Shown here: one piece after another, positions 11,857 through 51,486 of the stretch
Layout of the letters: the number at the start of each line of letters is the position of its first letter
Numbering within the stretch: position 1 is the first letter of the stretch
DNA from: Angiostrongylus vasorum
Taxonomy: Eukaryota > Nematoda > Chromadorea > Rhabditida > Metastrongylidae
Length of the DNA stretch: 64,000 nt
Assembly (NCBI GenBank): GCA_018806985.1
Contig: JADANN010000457.1
Coordinates: 2,294,001-2,358,000 of the forward strand
Direction: 5' to 3'
Position numbers and translations under genes: made by a program
Notes under the pieces: model-generated
What the model was told of the DNA's origin: nothing
Databases searched by the model: none
Seen by the model: only the letters and a program-made list of their open reading frames with translations

Positions 11857-13587
11857 ATCACAGTGATTAAAGCAAACAACTCTTGAAGCTAAAACGCTTC
11901 CATGGAGTCCTATTTCGTCTAAAAACATATCAGACTAATGCCTCGGGTTATATCATCGATTGTTCATCAAATTGGGAAAATTCGCGAGCGTGTACTGTAT
12001 TCTTGTTTTCTTTTTCGCCAAGCACTGCAAAGTCTGTCACGAATTGTTCCACTGCCAAAGTGCTTTGCAACTAAAATTCAAATATTTTGTGTCATGATAG
12101 TGAATAGTCCGGGAACTCTGCGAAGACATTGCACTCATCGAGCTGCTTCTCGACGTTGACCTCATCACCGTCTGTCGCACGATTTACATAATCTGATCCG
12201 CTGCTGTCAAGTGGTTCCAACGGCCTATTTACGAAATGAATTGACAAATACGAGACTCTTAAAAACGATCGTACAGAGGGGGCAGAGCCGCCGCAGTCGG
12301 GTTCACTTCGTGGACTTCGCTTTGTGCATTGAAGTTTTCCGATCAGCTAAGTGGTGCTTGCCGACAACGACTTCGTTCTTTTTTTGGCATCCATTCGTAA
12401 ATGGAACTAATTCATCACTGCTTATCAGTTGATGTCACGATCTTTTTGCTCTCAAGACTTAGTGGAGCGATTCGCGAACGACGACGTATGCATCTTCTCG
12501 CCAGCGAAATGTGCCGTTTTTCCAGATCGTCTCGTTTCTCCACTGCATTCCAAGCGTCGTTTGTGGTGTGCACAACCTTGGGAGTCTCTTGTGCGCGTAA
12601 ATCGTTCTGTGGATTCACTTTATAAATCTGAAATTATTTCCTTTGAGGAAAATTAAATGGAAGTAAGTAAAGTAAAGGAATAAGCAGCTGATGTTGACTC
12701 TTTTGCTGGCTAATGAATGTGGTGTAGGTCTATGCGTTCCAGTTTGGTTCATCTGCTATTGTGTTATTAGGTATTAACAAAAATATTACTAGAAAAGAAA
12801 TGATGCGAAAATATTGATAGGACAAGAAAATAAATTTTATTGATTAATTAATTAAAAATTCAATCATTCTTATAAATGAGATATATTTTAAATATACAGA
12901 CTGGGGTACGACCAGCAACGATCGCTAGAGTGACTTATTCGGCGATTTATATGAATTTCCTGATATATTTTACATAGGAGGACTGCTTGGGCAGTTGTTA
13001 TCTTGATGTTGAACAGCTCACTGTTCGCGTTTCCCCCAGGTGGGGATCTCATTTTTGTTACTGCTGTGATAAGACGGGACTCCACACAGCTAAAATAACT
13101 CAGCATCATTAAAGTTGTACTCCACACAGCGTTTAGAGATGTATCGATCACTACAAGACCACCAGATTATTATTCGTATAATACTTTTGCGACAAAGTTT
13201 TGAAAGGTCTTTATTTAATGCATGAAAGAAGATCGTCTGAGAAAAAATGAGAACGTTCATCAATATGGTAAATGAGGCCATTCGTTCGGTCATTGTTGAA
13301 CTGAGCGGAGCGCAAGGGCCGGCCGTCGACGGTTGCGTCGGCCATCGCAATTGCGGCGCCGACAAACGCTTTTTCTGTCTGTGCGGAACAGTCTCATGCC
13401 GTAGCGGTCACCACCACCTACAGGCTGGAATTTGTTCTTCTCGTTAACAACTCCCACGAATTTGCTTTTCTGATCTCAAACGAAACCAGGGCATTTCTTC
13501 GGTGAGTACAATCCAGTGCTTTTCTCTGCTGAGATTATGAACGTGTTTAACTGAATGGATTATGTGTCAACTTGACCTTTCAAAGCT
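11857..13587. other. Stretch with weak coding-like islands only
   Basis: 12211-12656 is open in two overlapping frames; the second ends with a stop after residues such as FANDDVCIFSPAKCAVFPDR. 13250-13445 is GC-rich and open. Neither has family similarity that I recognise or a convincing pair of splice sites. Both could be divergent exons or noise. Confidence 0.3.
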
Positions 13588-13614
13588 CAGAAGAATGCGA
13601 AACCGCCGAACCTC
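13588..13614 (+). ncRNA. Degenerate hammerhead-like motif (PLE-derived)
   Basis: Reads CAGAAGA, then TGCGAAACCGCC, then GAACCTC, preceded by GACCTTTCAAAG. It keeps the layout of the motifs at 31542 and 53171 (preceded there by GACCTTTTCA) but has lost the first U of CUGA and the GAAAC/GUC core. It is probably a dead copy. Downstream ATGCTAGCAGCCTCG resembles the flank of other PLE ends. Confidence 0.35.
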
Positions 13615-13619
13615 AGTCA

Positions 13620-14694
13620 GTATAGAATAAATCATGCTAGCAGCCTCGTATCAGGTCAAGAGGAAAGCATTAGGAATCCGAAACGTTCAAAGCTCCATTT
13701 CTAGGACCTCCGACATGTCCTAACTAGAAATTCATTTGGAGCCGATAACTGCGAACAAGTTTGAAGTCGGCTGGATATTTCCTAATTTCGTGATGTCATT
13801 GTTCGATTGAAAAAAAGTGTTCTAAAATTATTGAACTATTGAGGGAACGAAATTCGTCAGGGCTCTTTCCTGTCGACTTCACTATGATTTACGCTGTTTA
13901 TCCAGCGATGATATTCTAGCTTTGTGGTGTCATGCAAGGTGTAATGTTATGCAAAGGCTAAACCACTCATTAATCACACTGCTCTCAACAATTTTCGACT
14001 CAGTGCAAGTGATTTCTAATCAGTTCTATCCGTCTCCACTATTAGTATTGAAATGTAGTGTGTTTACTTAATATTAGTAGTAATTTGGACTGTTATATTA
14101 GAGAACTTCATTTCGAGGATCAGCTACAAAAACAAGGATTCACCTTGAATTGTGTACTGAACGAGTCTTTTGGTCACTCACTGGATATACGAGAGATCGT
14201 AAAAGCTTTCAGCATAAAAGTTTATTGTTAGCGGGGTATCGATCTCCTTAAAGTGTTTACACCTTGCATTCAAAGCGTTTTGGTTAATGGCGTCGTGTTT
14301 TTGTCCTCGAAGACGTAAGTACTGGTTGGGTTGCACAGTTGGTTGTTTTCCAAGAAATTTTCTTCATTTTCATCATTAGAAAGAAAATCGCTGTATATGT
14401 TGAAGCGAACTCTTGTGATCCAAACGGTGATCAGGACCCTCATCATTCCTTCTTCATGTCTTGATATATTCAGATATGTTGACTCTACTGGTTAGCTACA
14501 CTTGACCTTTAACACAAATTTGAAATCGACCATTGTGAAGGAGAGAATTGGAATTCATCGCTAGGGTTCTTCAAATCGTACATTGTGTTTATCGTCGTGA
14601 ATATTGCTCTTCTCATTGTTCTGTCGTTTATGATCGCCACATTTGATCATGATTCCAGACGGGCGCTTCTCGTTGTCATTTCTTCTGACGACAG
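13620..14694. other. Upstream region of pct-1 exon 1
   Basis: About 1 kb of AT-rich DNA. No TATA box or clear promoter could be identified. Just before the ATG lies TTCTTCTGACGACAG, which could serve as a splice-leader or cis acceptor. Confidence 0.3.
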
Positions 14695-44284
<29,590 letters not shown>

Positions 44285-46210
44285 GTACGTTTGTGGAAAT
44301 AATGAAGGAAATATGTGAAAAACAACTTATCAACAACTTTCACATAATGACCAGTTGGTATGAGTTTATGTGGCCTTTTTTCCAAGTTTTGCCTTATGAT
44401 ATCTCACGAACTAAACGAAGTGCTGCCAGCTTTTTGTAGTAGAAGATGTTTCCTTAAAAAAAATTACTGCATTGTTTATAGTGTAGTATGATTGGCGTGC
44501 TTATCTCGCCATAGTGCCACCAATATATTTAGATATGCCATATCAAGATAAAGAGAGGACTGTACCAACTCTGATATCAGTTAGATTAGTTAGAGATGTA
44601 CCAGCTAAAGTAAACCATAATGCTTCGAAAAGAAAAACGACTAAGAAATTTCAAAAAAAAATTTGATAAAAGTATAAGTCGGGCTCAAAATAATTTTGGT
44701 TCAAGTATTACGATTCGATCACAGGGAAATCGACTTTATTTGTTATTTAAAAAATCTCTCGTCGTCTATGTATGTTACCAGTGACATGTTGATAATAGTC
44801 TCCTGGGAAGAAATTCCTTCACGACGCGCTGAAGTCCTGCTGTTAAGGTGATGTCGTTGAGTGAAGACGAATCGGTGTTGGACGTCGAAGGTGTGTCGCT
44901 AGATCGCGAACCTGTTGCATACAAGGATCACGGCCATCTCAACCATCTACAGCGACCGACGAAGGCATCTCGACGCCAAAGCCTTCTGATATGACATCTG
45001 TTGCTACCGAACATTTCGTCAATTCAGCACTCGATTACGGTTTTCGTTAAGGATGTTGTGCATACCAAATTCCTCATGTCTCTGATCTGAACTCATTAGA
45101 ACGGGTCGCTATTCTAAAATTATGTTTCAAAAACGATTTTAAAACTATATCGGCTTTATTTCAAGGTAATCATCATATTTTGTTGTAATGTGGTCACCTT
45201 TTTCATTCTAATTTTTTACGGTTTTAAATACTTTGTGAATTGTTTGTTAAACGTGAAAAAGGACAGATTTTTTATCCTCAAGGTTTGCATGAGAGGATAT
45301 GATCTTTCATTAGCATAAGTAATCATAATAGGTTTGCTAAACGGTTAGTGCAGTTTTGGTAAAGGTAGTGATGAGGGTTGGTTTATATTTAGTGACCAGT
45401 AGCAAAAATCTTCGTATTCTATGAAGGAATATCGTTTTATTCCGCCACTCGTAGCTATCGTAATCCGAAGATTCACTTCAATGAGGTGTACCCTGCAACC
45501 TCATAGCAGGTAAAATGGGTAATACCACAAACCTCTAGTTCTGCTTGTTCTCCTTATTGTAGAATTCCATTGTCAGCCGTAAATTATGAACGAATTCTAT
45601 CGTAGTGGAGATTGTTTGACACGGGTCCTTGGCCACAGTTGTTTCCTCTTTCTTTTTATCATTTGTAAATGTAATTAGGAATGAGCTGCCTACCTACTAT
45701 CGAACATCTGTGATGCGTGTACCGTTTGAAAACTCCACACTTGATTTCTCTGCGATGATTGTTTGAAGGCCAAAATCTATGCTCTTTTCAGATTCTGTTA
45801 TTTTAACAGTTTCCTGTTCTCACTTCAGAATAATTCGTTGTAGTATTTTTGATTGGGATTTTTCGTCTTTCCTTCTAGTTCGCTGGTTAGAGTTCGATAT
45901 ATTGTACTGTTCTTGTTCTTCTTTCTCTTTCCGAAATGCCAACCAAAACTCCCGTGTTATGTTACCGACTTTTGTGCAGAAGATTCCAGTCAAAATTCAT
46001 CATTGACGGTGTTCCTCTTTATTTTTTGTAAACCATTGATTGAGTCCGTATATAAATTTGTCTTAAATATACATGGATGTTTCCATTAAGCCCACTGTCG
46101 CTGTGCTCACTATAGTTTCCAGCTATTCGCAGGAAATTGTCTTGTTTGCCAGCTTCAACTTATTCAGAGATAATTTCCAACATGTTTGCCTGTTAATTCT
46201 ATTATAAGAT
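44285..46210. other. Region after the last recognised pct-1 exon
   Basis: The C-terminal exon of pct-1 might lie here but none shows the family tail. A candidate acceptor at 44431 would add LFVVEDVSLKK and a stop by 44490, loosely like the IFALKEIQLQK tail; this is weak. 44830-45070 is GC-richer but has no coherent frame. Confidence 0.3.
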
Positions 46211-46214
46211 GTCA

Positions 46215-46470
46215 ATCGAACCAAGATGCGCTATAGGGCAGCGGCAGTGACTTTCGATGCGCAAGTGGTTTTCGGATCGATACCGTGCGCAAGCTTGCCA
46301 AGCCATCCGTCTTTCTGGATTTGGCGAATTTCTACTTATCTCGGGAGATAAAAACACCGCGTTCATATATCCGTAGCTCACCTTAAATCATTTTATAAGC
46401 CAGATAAGCATTTAATCACCTCTAGCCATGCTTGACGAAGTCGAGTGCATGGCTTATCCCTCAGGGGTGA
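46215..46470 (+). repeat. SINE family S2 copy
   Basis: A-box-like TAGGGCAGCGG and B-box-like GGATCGATACC near the left. It then includes ATAAGCCAGATAAGCATTTA, CATGCTTGACGAAGTCGAGT and a 3' end ATCCCTCAGGGGTGATCA. Confidence 0.65.
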
Positions 46471-46669
46471 TCATTGTTGGGAGCTTTATTGTTTTATATC
46501 ACAACTCTCCTAATATGAAGGAAGAAAAAGTGGGGTCATATTTTTGTCTACTTCATCTGGCTTTGGAAAGTGTAGTTTTTGTATGTCACACTGTTCCTCT
46601 AACTGCAGCCATTGCATTCAGCTTTCCAAATTTATCCTTTGTCCCCACTGCAGAGTTTATGTGGTATTT

Positions 46670-46670
<1 letters not shown>

Positions 46671-46716
<46 letters not shown>

Positions 46717-46741
46717 TTATATATATATACATATATATATG

Positions 46742-46784
<43 letters not shown>

Positions 46785-46806
46785 GTATATATGTATGTAT
46801 GTATAT
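46671..46806. repeat. (TA)n/(TATG)n microsatellite
   Basis: About 135 bases of alternating TA with TATG and TTTA variants, producing spurious Tyr-Ile ORFs on both strands. Confidence 0.95.
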
Positions 46807-47139
46807 GGTATATCATTTTTTCTTTCAAAAAAATTGTCAGTAAAAAGCACCTATTGCTAGCAAATATATTGATAGCCAATCAAACGCTTATTGGTTGTGT
46901 CTTGCACAAGAAAACAGAAGGTGAAATGGGTGAAATGGACTGCACTTCCGATTTGTGTACTATATCACTATATCCTTCCGCTTCATGCTCTAGATACGAA
47001 GGAAGCGAACAGCTAGGAAAGCAGTAGTCCCTAGTCAATGTCACATGTCACGGGAGATGCAGAGGAAAAGACATATTTAAATTAGACGTAAGCTTTTAGT
47101 TTCAGGTATAGTCCATTGCTTTATGATCGAACAGTATAT

Positions 47140-47285
47140 ATAACCATAATGATGCTGAGATATTTGCAAAGACTCCCAACCGCTCGTGTCTGCCATCAGG
47201 AACGAAACCGGATTGATCTGAGGAGCACATATCGTATACATTATATGTCATTTTACACAGAACACCCTGCCGTTAAAAAGGAATA
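47140..47285 (-). repeat. SINE family S1 copy, diverged
   Basis: GATGCTGAGATATTTGCAAA, GATTGATCTGAGGAGCACA and CACCCTGCCGTTAAAAAGG are shared with the other S1 copies. The B box is mutated. Confidence 0.5.
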
Positions 47286-47449
47286 TAACAGTAGAATGAA
47301 ATAGAATATAACGATTATAGTAGAATAACATGGTTTCTAGGCCGAATAATTACCCAACTGCTTATCCATATTCCAGCTCACCTCAGGAACACCCAAATGT
47401 TCCTAGAACCTCGACGTAACGCTTCTCCTAACAACGCGTATGTGATGTA

Positions 47450-47937
47450 GTCTTTCGATGTTTCTCCGCTCTACACCAACGTATCGAATGACTACGCAAT
47501 GAAAGCCATCCACGAACTTCTTGCTAAACATGAAGAAGGAATACACATGCATGCCTTTTTCTATTCAGCAGCTTAGGGCTCTCTTAAAAGAGTGCCTAAA
47601 CTACTCGATCTTCAGATGGTCTGGGAAATATTACACGCAAATGAGAGGGCTGGCGACGGGACAGCGGTTGGCACCAACCCTCGCCATTGCGTTCATGTCT
47701 AAAATAGAAGCCCCGGTTATCGACCTCCGGCCGCTACTCTACTACAGATATATAAATGATTATTTTGTCATCTTCTCTACTCAGGAGGAGATGGACAAAT
47801 GCTTTGAATTATTGAATGAGCAATCTGAGTATATTAAATTAACCCGTGAGAAACCGAAAGAGACCTGGCTTCCATTTCTTGACGTTCAAATCAACTTATC
47901 AAGTAGCTGTTACATGAAAAAGTGCACCGAAAACTAA
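47450..47937 (+). pseudogene. PLE reverse transcriptase domain
   Basis: It begins SFDVSPLYTNVSNDYAMKAI in one frame. After a shift near 47540 it continues CLNYSIFRWSGKYYTQMRGL, ATGQRLAPTLAIAFMSKIEA and LLYYRYINDYFVIFSTQEEM, then REKPKETWLPFLDVQINL. This matches PLE RT motifs, but the catalytic YIDD box reads YIND: the first Asp is replaced by Asn. The reading ends in a shifted stop at 47937. Confidence 0.85.
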
Positions 47938-48401
47938 GTAACGAAAGCATCCTGGTTCATTTACTCTCTTCCCACCCTTCACACACAAAGAGGGAGCTTG
48001 TGAGAAACACGTCTCGAACGTCCACCTCTGTGTGCACAACCAGGGAACTAAAGGAAGAATCGCGCGACGTGGCTCGGCAAATAGCCATCTCCAATGGCTA
48101 CGAAATAGTTACCGCACGAGACAAGCTTAGAAGGAGAGCGACGCGCCGAAACGAAACACTTGGCCAAAAGAAAGTCCCGTTTATGTTGCCGTTTATTAGC
48201 GATGAAGTAAGCATAGGTGTAAAACGATGCTTAAAAAGGGCAGGTCTAGAGGAATCGGTAGCGATAGTTGAAATGCCACAGGATCCTCTACGTCGTCAGT
48301 TAGTTCGTAACCGCTTGTATGGGTGTCTATGTGAAACAACAAATTGCGTAATTTGCCCCTACGGCATGGACGGTGATTGCATGATTTCAGGTACGATATA
48401 G
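47922..48401 (+). pseudogene. PLE connector region
   Basis: It encodes KLSNESILVHLLSSHPSHTK, RELVRN, then VPFMLPFISDEVSIGVKRCL and RNRLYGCLCETTNCVICPYG. The NILVHxxSxHP and VRNRLY blocks are typical of PLEs between RT and endonuclease. The Cys-rich end precedes the GIY-YIG domain. It stops at TAG 48399-48401, where the domain should continue. Confidence 0.8.
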
Positions 48402-48720
48402 CTGATCTCTTGTAATAATTGCGGAGTTGAATATATTGGCGAAACAAGCAGACCCTTGTGTATCCGTATAAAAGAACATCTAGATGGGAAACGAAAAGCA
48501 AGGCAAAGTACTCCACTAGGCACGCATAGGATACAAAAAGCATAGCGGAGACGATTTTGAAATTAAAGTCAATATCCTCGCACAGGAGAGTAAGACACCA
48601 ATGCGCAAACTTCTTGTGACTTTTTGGATAAATGCCAAAAACCCCACAATGAGTGGCAGGGAGGAATGCCCAGAGGTCACACACGACCTGGCCCCCGTAT
48701 CTTCGAATCAATTTCTGATG
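48402..48720 (+). pseudogene. PLE GIY-YIG endonuclease relic
   Basis: After the stop the sequence continues LISCNNCGVEYIGETSRPLC then IRIKEHLDGK, the CxxC...YIGET...R..EH signature of the PLE GIY-YIG nuclease. A frame change follows, then FEIKVNILAQESKTPMRKLL. The catalytic Arg (IRIKEH) is kept, but the ORF is broken. Confidence 0.8.
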
Positions 48721-48918
48721 TGGGGGTGGTGCAGTCATCAACCATATACGATTATAATCGGCTGTTCTTCTAAGCTTCCTCATTGGAAGTCACGAAAAAA
48801 AGCTGTGAGTGTTGAGAAGTTGTTGATCATGTAACTGCCATAGAGTTTTCCGTCTTCTTGTAAGTGTTACTGAAGCGTTTGGCCTAGAAATTTGTGTATA
48901 AGTATACCCTTCCAGGCT

Positions 48919-48946
48919 CTGAAGAAGGCGATACTGCCGAAACGTC
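48919..48946 (+). ncRNA. Hammerhead ribozyme-like motif at PLE 3' end
   Basis: The core is CTGAAGA, A, GGC-GATACT-GCC, GAAACGTC, identical to 18172-18199. Here the flanks GGCU and AGCU can pair as a 4-bp stem I, so all three helices are possible. The position downstream of the GIY-YIG domain fits the PLE terminal repeat. Confidence 0.65.
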
Positions 48947-49417
48947 AGCTACTGTTGTATTGTATTGTGTGTTTTCCTATGGAAGTGTATGCTGTATAAG
49001 AACCTCGCGATTGCTGAACAAGAAAACGACGCATTCATGCACATATATTTAGGTTGTAATCCTGTGGTAGGCGTTTCTTCAAGTAGAAGTTTTAAGATCC
49101 GCTTTACCACCATCTCTTATTGTGCTACTCGAACACCATATCATAAATAGTTCTCAGAAGAAGAGAAAATAGATTAGGGAGAACGAAAGCGGAGATACTT
49201 ACCCCTGCGAAGGTTGCAAATTTCTATTTTTATTTGAAATCGTACAAGGTTGATGGAATTACTATTACTGTAATGTACTGCCGTCTATAGTCTGAAATTG
49301 TTCCAAGGTAGATCTGCTCACTTCTTTATTTGCTGGAGTTATTAAGAGAATATTTATTTCTGGTTTAATTACCTAAGTTTTAGTTCCGTTATTCGTCGCC
49401 GAAAATACACCTCCCTT
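48947..49417. other. PLE flank and short unassigned stretch
   Basis: 48990-49016 (AGAACCTCGCGATTGCTGAA) matches the terminal-repeat flank at 18255. The rest is AT-rich with no recognised feature. Confidence 0.35.
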
Positions 49418-50395
49418 TAGTCCACATCGTGGTGAAGACCTGGATACGCCCTTAAAAGGTTACGTCAGGACTCCAGTGAGAACCAAGTTGCACGACCAGC
49501 CCAGCAATAGGCCAATAGGCCAGCCTCAGTACCCCCGCACACTGGGTGCTCCCGTCTATGACGTCAGGTGGTGAGACGAGCAGTGAGAGGCCAGAAAATC
49601 TCGGGTTACGCAGGACGTCATTGGCACCGGATCTTACGAACACACGCGCGACACGCCATGGAGATTGTTTCTTACTATGCACATGTAATGCCAGAACACT
49701 CTCCACAGACGCCGATCTTCATGCCCTTCTTGTAGCCGCGGATCGCATTAAATTTCATGTGATCGCATTACAAGAAACAAAAATGAAGAAGACTGACATA
49801 CGCCAACTAAACAACGGGACCCTTGTGACCCGTGGAGAAAAGACCCCCGTCACGAAGTGTCGGCGGCGTGAGCTTTGTCGTCCACCCGTCCATCGTCCAT
49901 CTCGTCGACTCACACGAGGTCCTTTCACCTCGCATAGCCGTCCTCCGTCTTCAACTGTCGCATCATAAGAAGATCACTATCATCAACTGCTACTCACCGA
50001 CCGACGCAGCTGATGAGTACGAATTAAAGTGCGTTCTACTATCAATTGGAGGAAGTCATCCGCAAAGAGAAAGCATATCAGAATTTATTGTCAGAGACTT
50101 CAACGCTAGAATAGGACAGGCCAACAAGAGCGAATACGGGACCGGAAATTTTGGATTAGGAGAAGGAAATGAGAATGGGAACCGTCTCGCAGGACTCCTG
50201 TCGGCAGCACGTCTCTTCCATAGAAACTCGTTTTCCCAGAAGAAAGAAAGCCGCCGCTGGACATGGGAGTCTCCCAACAGCATGACTCATGTGGAGATCG
50301 ACCATATTCTGACAACAGAAGATGGTGCCTTCTTGATACATCGGTAGTCCCGTCATTTTTGTACTGGTTCCGATCACCGCCTTCTTCTTTCTCGG
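49418..50395 (+). mobile_element. LINE-B (RTE-type) 5' part: 5' UTR and endonuclease, plus strand
   Basis: After a LINE-B 5' UTR (49420-49560) comes an APE endonuclease in two frames: CTCNARTLSTDADLHALLVA, then DRIKFHVIALQETKMKKTDI. After a shift near 49840: SVGGVSFVVHPSIVHLVDSH, ITIINCYSPTDAADEYEL, FIVRDFNARIG and [23 protein letters not shown] and DH are intact, but GDFN reads RDFN. The copy ends near 50395 at an inverted junction with the next copy. Confidence 0.82.
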
Positions 50396-51478
50396 GCAGG
50401 ATGACCGTACGCGACGTCCTCCACTAGTCTGGGATTTTTTCCTTTTGAAGGTAGCCTGTCATATGATTTTCGAGAAGTACATGTAAATTGTGGCCTCCAG
50501 CTCTAAGGAAATCGGCGGTGACATTATCTGGTCCTGGAGCTGCGCCTCTTTTCATGCTTTCTATCGCAACTTGAGCCTCCGACGGAAGAATTCCGGGTGG
50601 TTTTTCTCCAGCGGGGATATTAGGGTCCGGGACGGGGATTGTGGAACGAAAAAGGTTGGTTTAGAACGCTTGCTCTATTAATTCCATATCATGGCGAGAA
50701 CTTTTGACGACCCCATCTTCCTTCATCAGAGCTGACAGCGGAACATTATAGTCACACAAGTCCCGACGGCATTTTTTCAGACTGCTTCTTTTCTCTGCTG
50801 CTTCCAGTAGTTTCTTCTGCTTGTACCGTTGTAGACCTTCCTGCAAAGCTATTCTGCAGCTGGCATTTATTACTAGCCACGCTAAACGTGTTGCAGGGAG
50901 CATCAAGCTTCAGTTTCCTTCTCTTTTCGAGGAACTCCTTAGTAGTGATGGAGATGCGATCCGATCCTCTTGCTTGAGGAGCTGAGGCGAATTCGGCATA
51001 GGTTTTCAGTTCTTCGACAAGCAGCTCGTAGTCTTCTGTCGAGTCTTCTTTAATCTGCCGGTCACGTTTGGATAGAACTTCGTTCAGAATGTTCTCGTCG
51101 TGTACAGCTAGACTTTTTCCTCGTGGTCGATGAAGAGAGTTCTTTTCCAGGTTGTGGCTGAATCGAATCTTCGCGCGAAGAAGGCGGTGATCGGAACCAG
51201 TACAAAATGATGGGACTACCGATGTATCAAGAAGGCACCATCTTCTGTTGGTCAGAATATGGTCGATCTTCGCATGAGTCGTGCTGTTGGGAGACTCCCA
51301 TGTCCAGCGGCGGCTTTCTTTCTTCTGGAAAAACGAGTTTCCATGGAAGAGACGTGCTGCCGACAGGAGTCCTGCGAGACGGTTCCCATTCTCATTTCTT
51401 TCTCCTAATCCAAAATTTCCAATGGACAGGTGGACTACAAAGCCTACGCCGCCGACATTTCGTGACGGGAACATGCAT
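50396..51478 (-). mobile_element. LINE-B endonuclease to start of RT, minus strand
   Basis: On the minus strand: NVGGVGFVVHLSI joined directly to GNFGLGERNENGNRLAGLLS (an internal deletion of roughly 90-100 residues), then [40 protein letters not shown] and QEGLQRYKQKKLLEAAEKRS. Then the RT entry (AAPGPDNVTADFLRAGG, QKEKIPD, RTSRTVILP). It is cut at the RT entry. Confidence 0.8.
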
Positions 51479-51486
51479 ACTGGTGC

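Larger units (their letters stand above)
47440..48946 (+). mobile_element. Penelope-like element relic (RT, GIY-YIG, hammerhead motif)
   Basis: In order on the plus strand: reverse transcriptase palm (47450-47937), a connecting region (47922-48401), a GIY-YIG nuclease relic (48402-48720) and a hammerhead-like motif (48919-48946). This order defines Penelope-like retroelements with terminal repeats. At least two frameshifts and one stop break the ORF. The start of the element (its MPRLK N-terminus) is missing. Confidence 0.85.

Noticed and set aside
11513..11928. Several overlapping ORFs of Cys-Val or Thr-His repeats
   Set aside because: They are translations of the GT microsatellite and have no coding support.
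44432..44490. Terminal exon of pct-1 (LFVVEDVSLKK then stop)
   Set aside because: The acceptor has a poor pyrimidine tract and the peptide matches the family tail only loosely; kept as a possibility, not a call.
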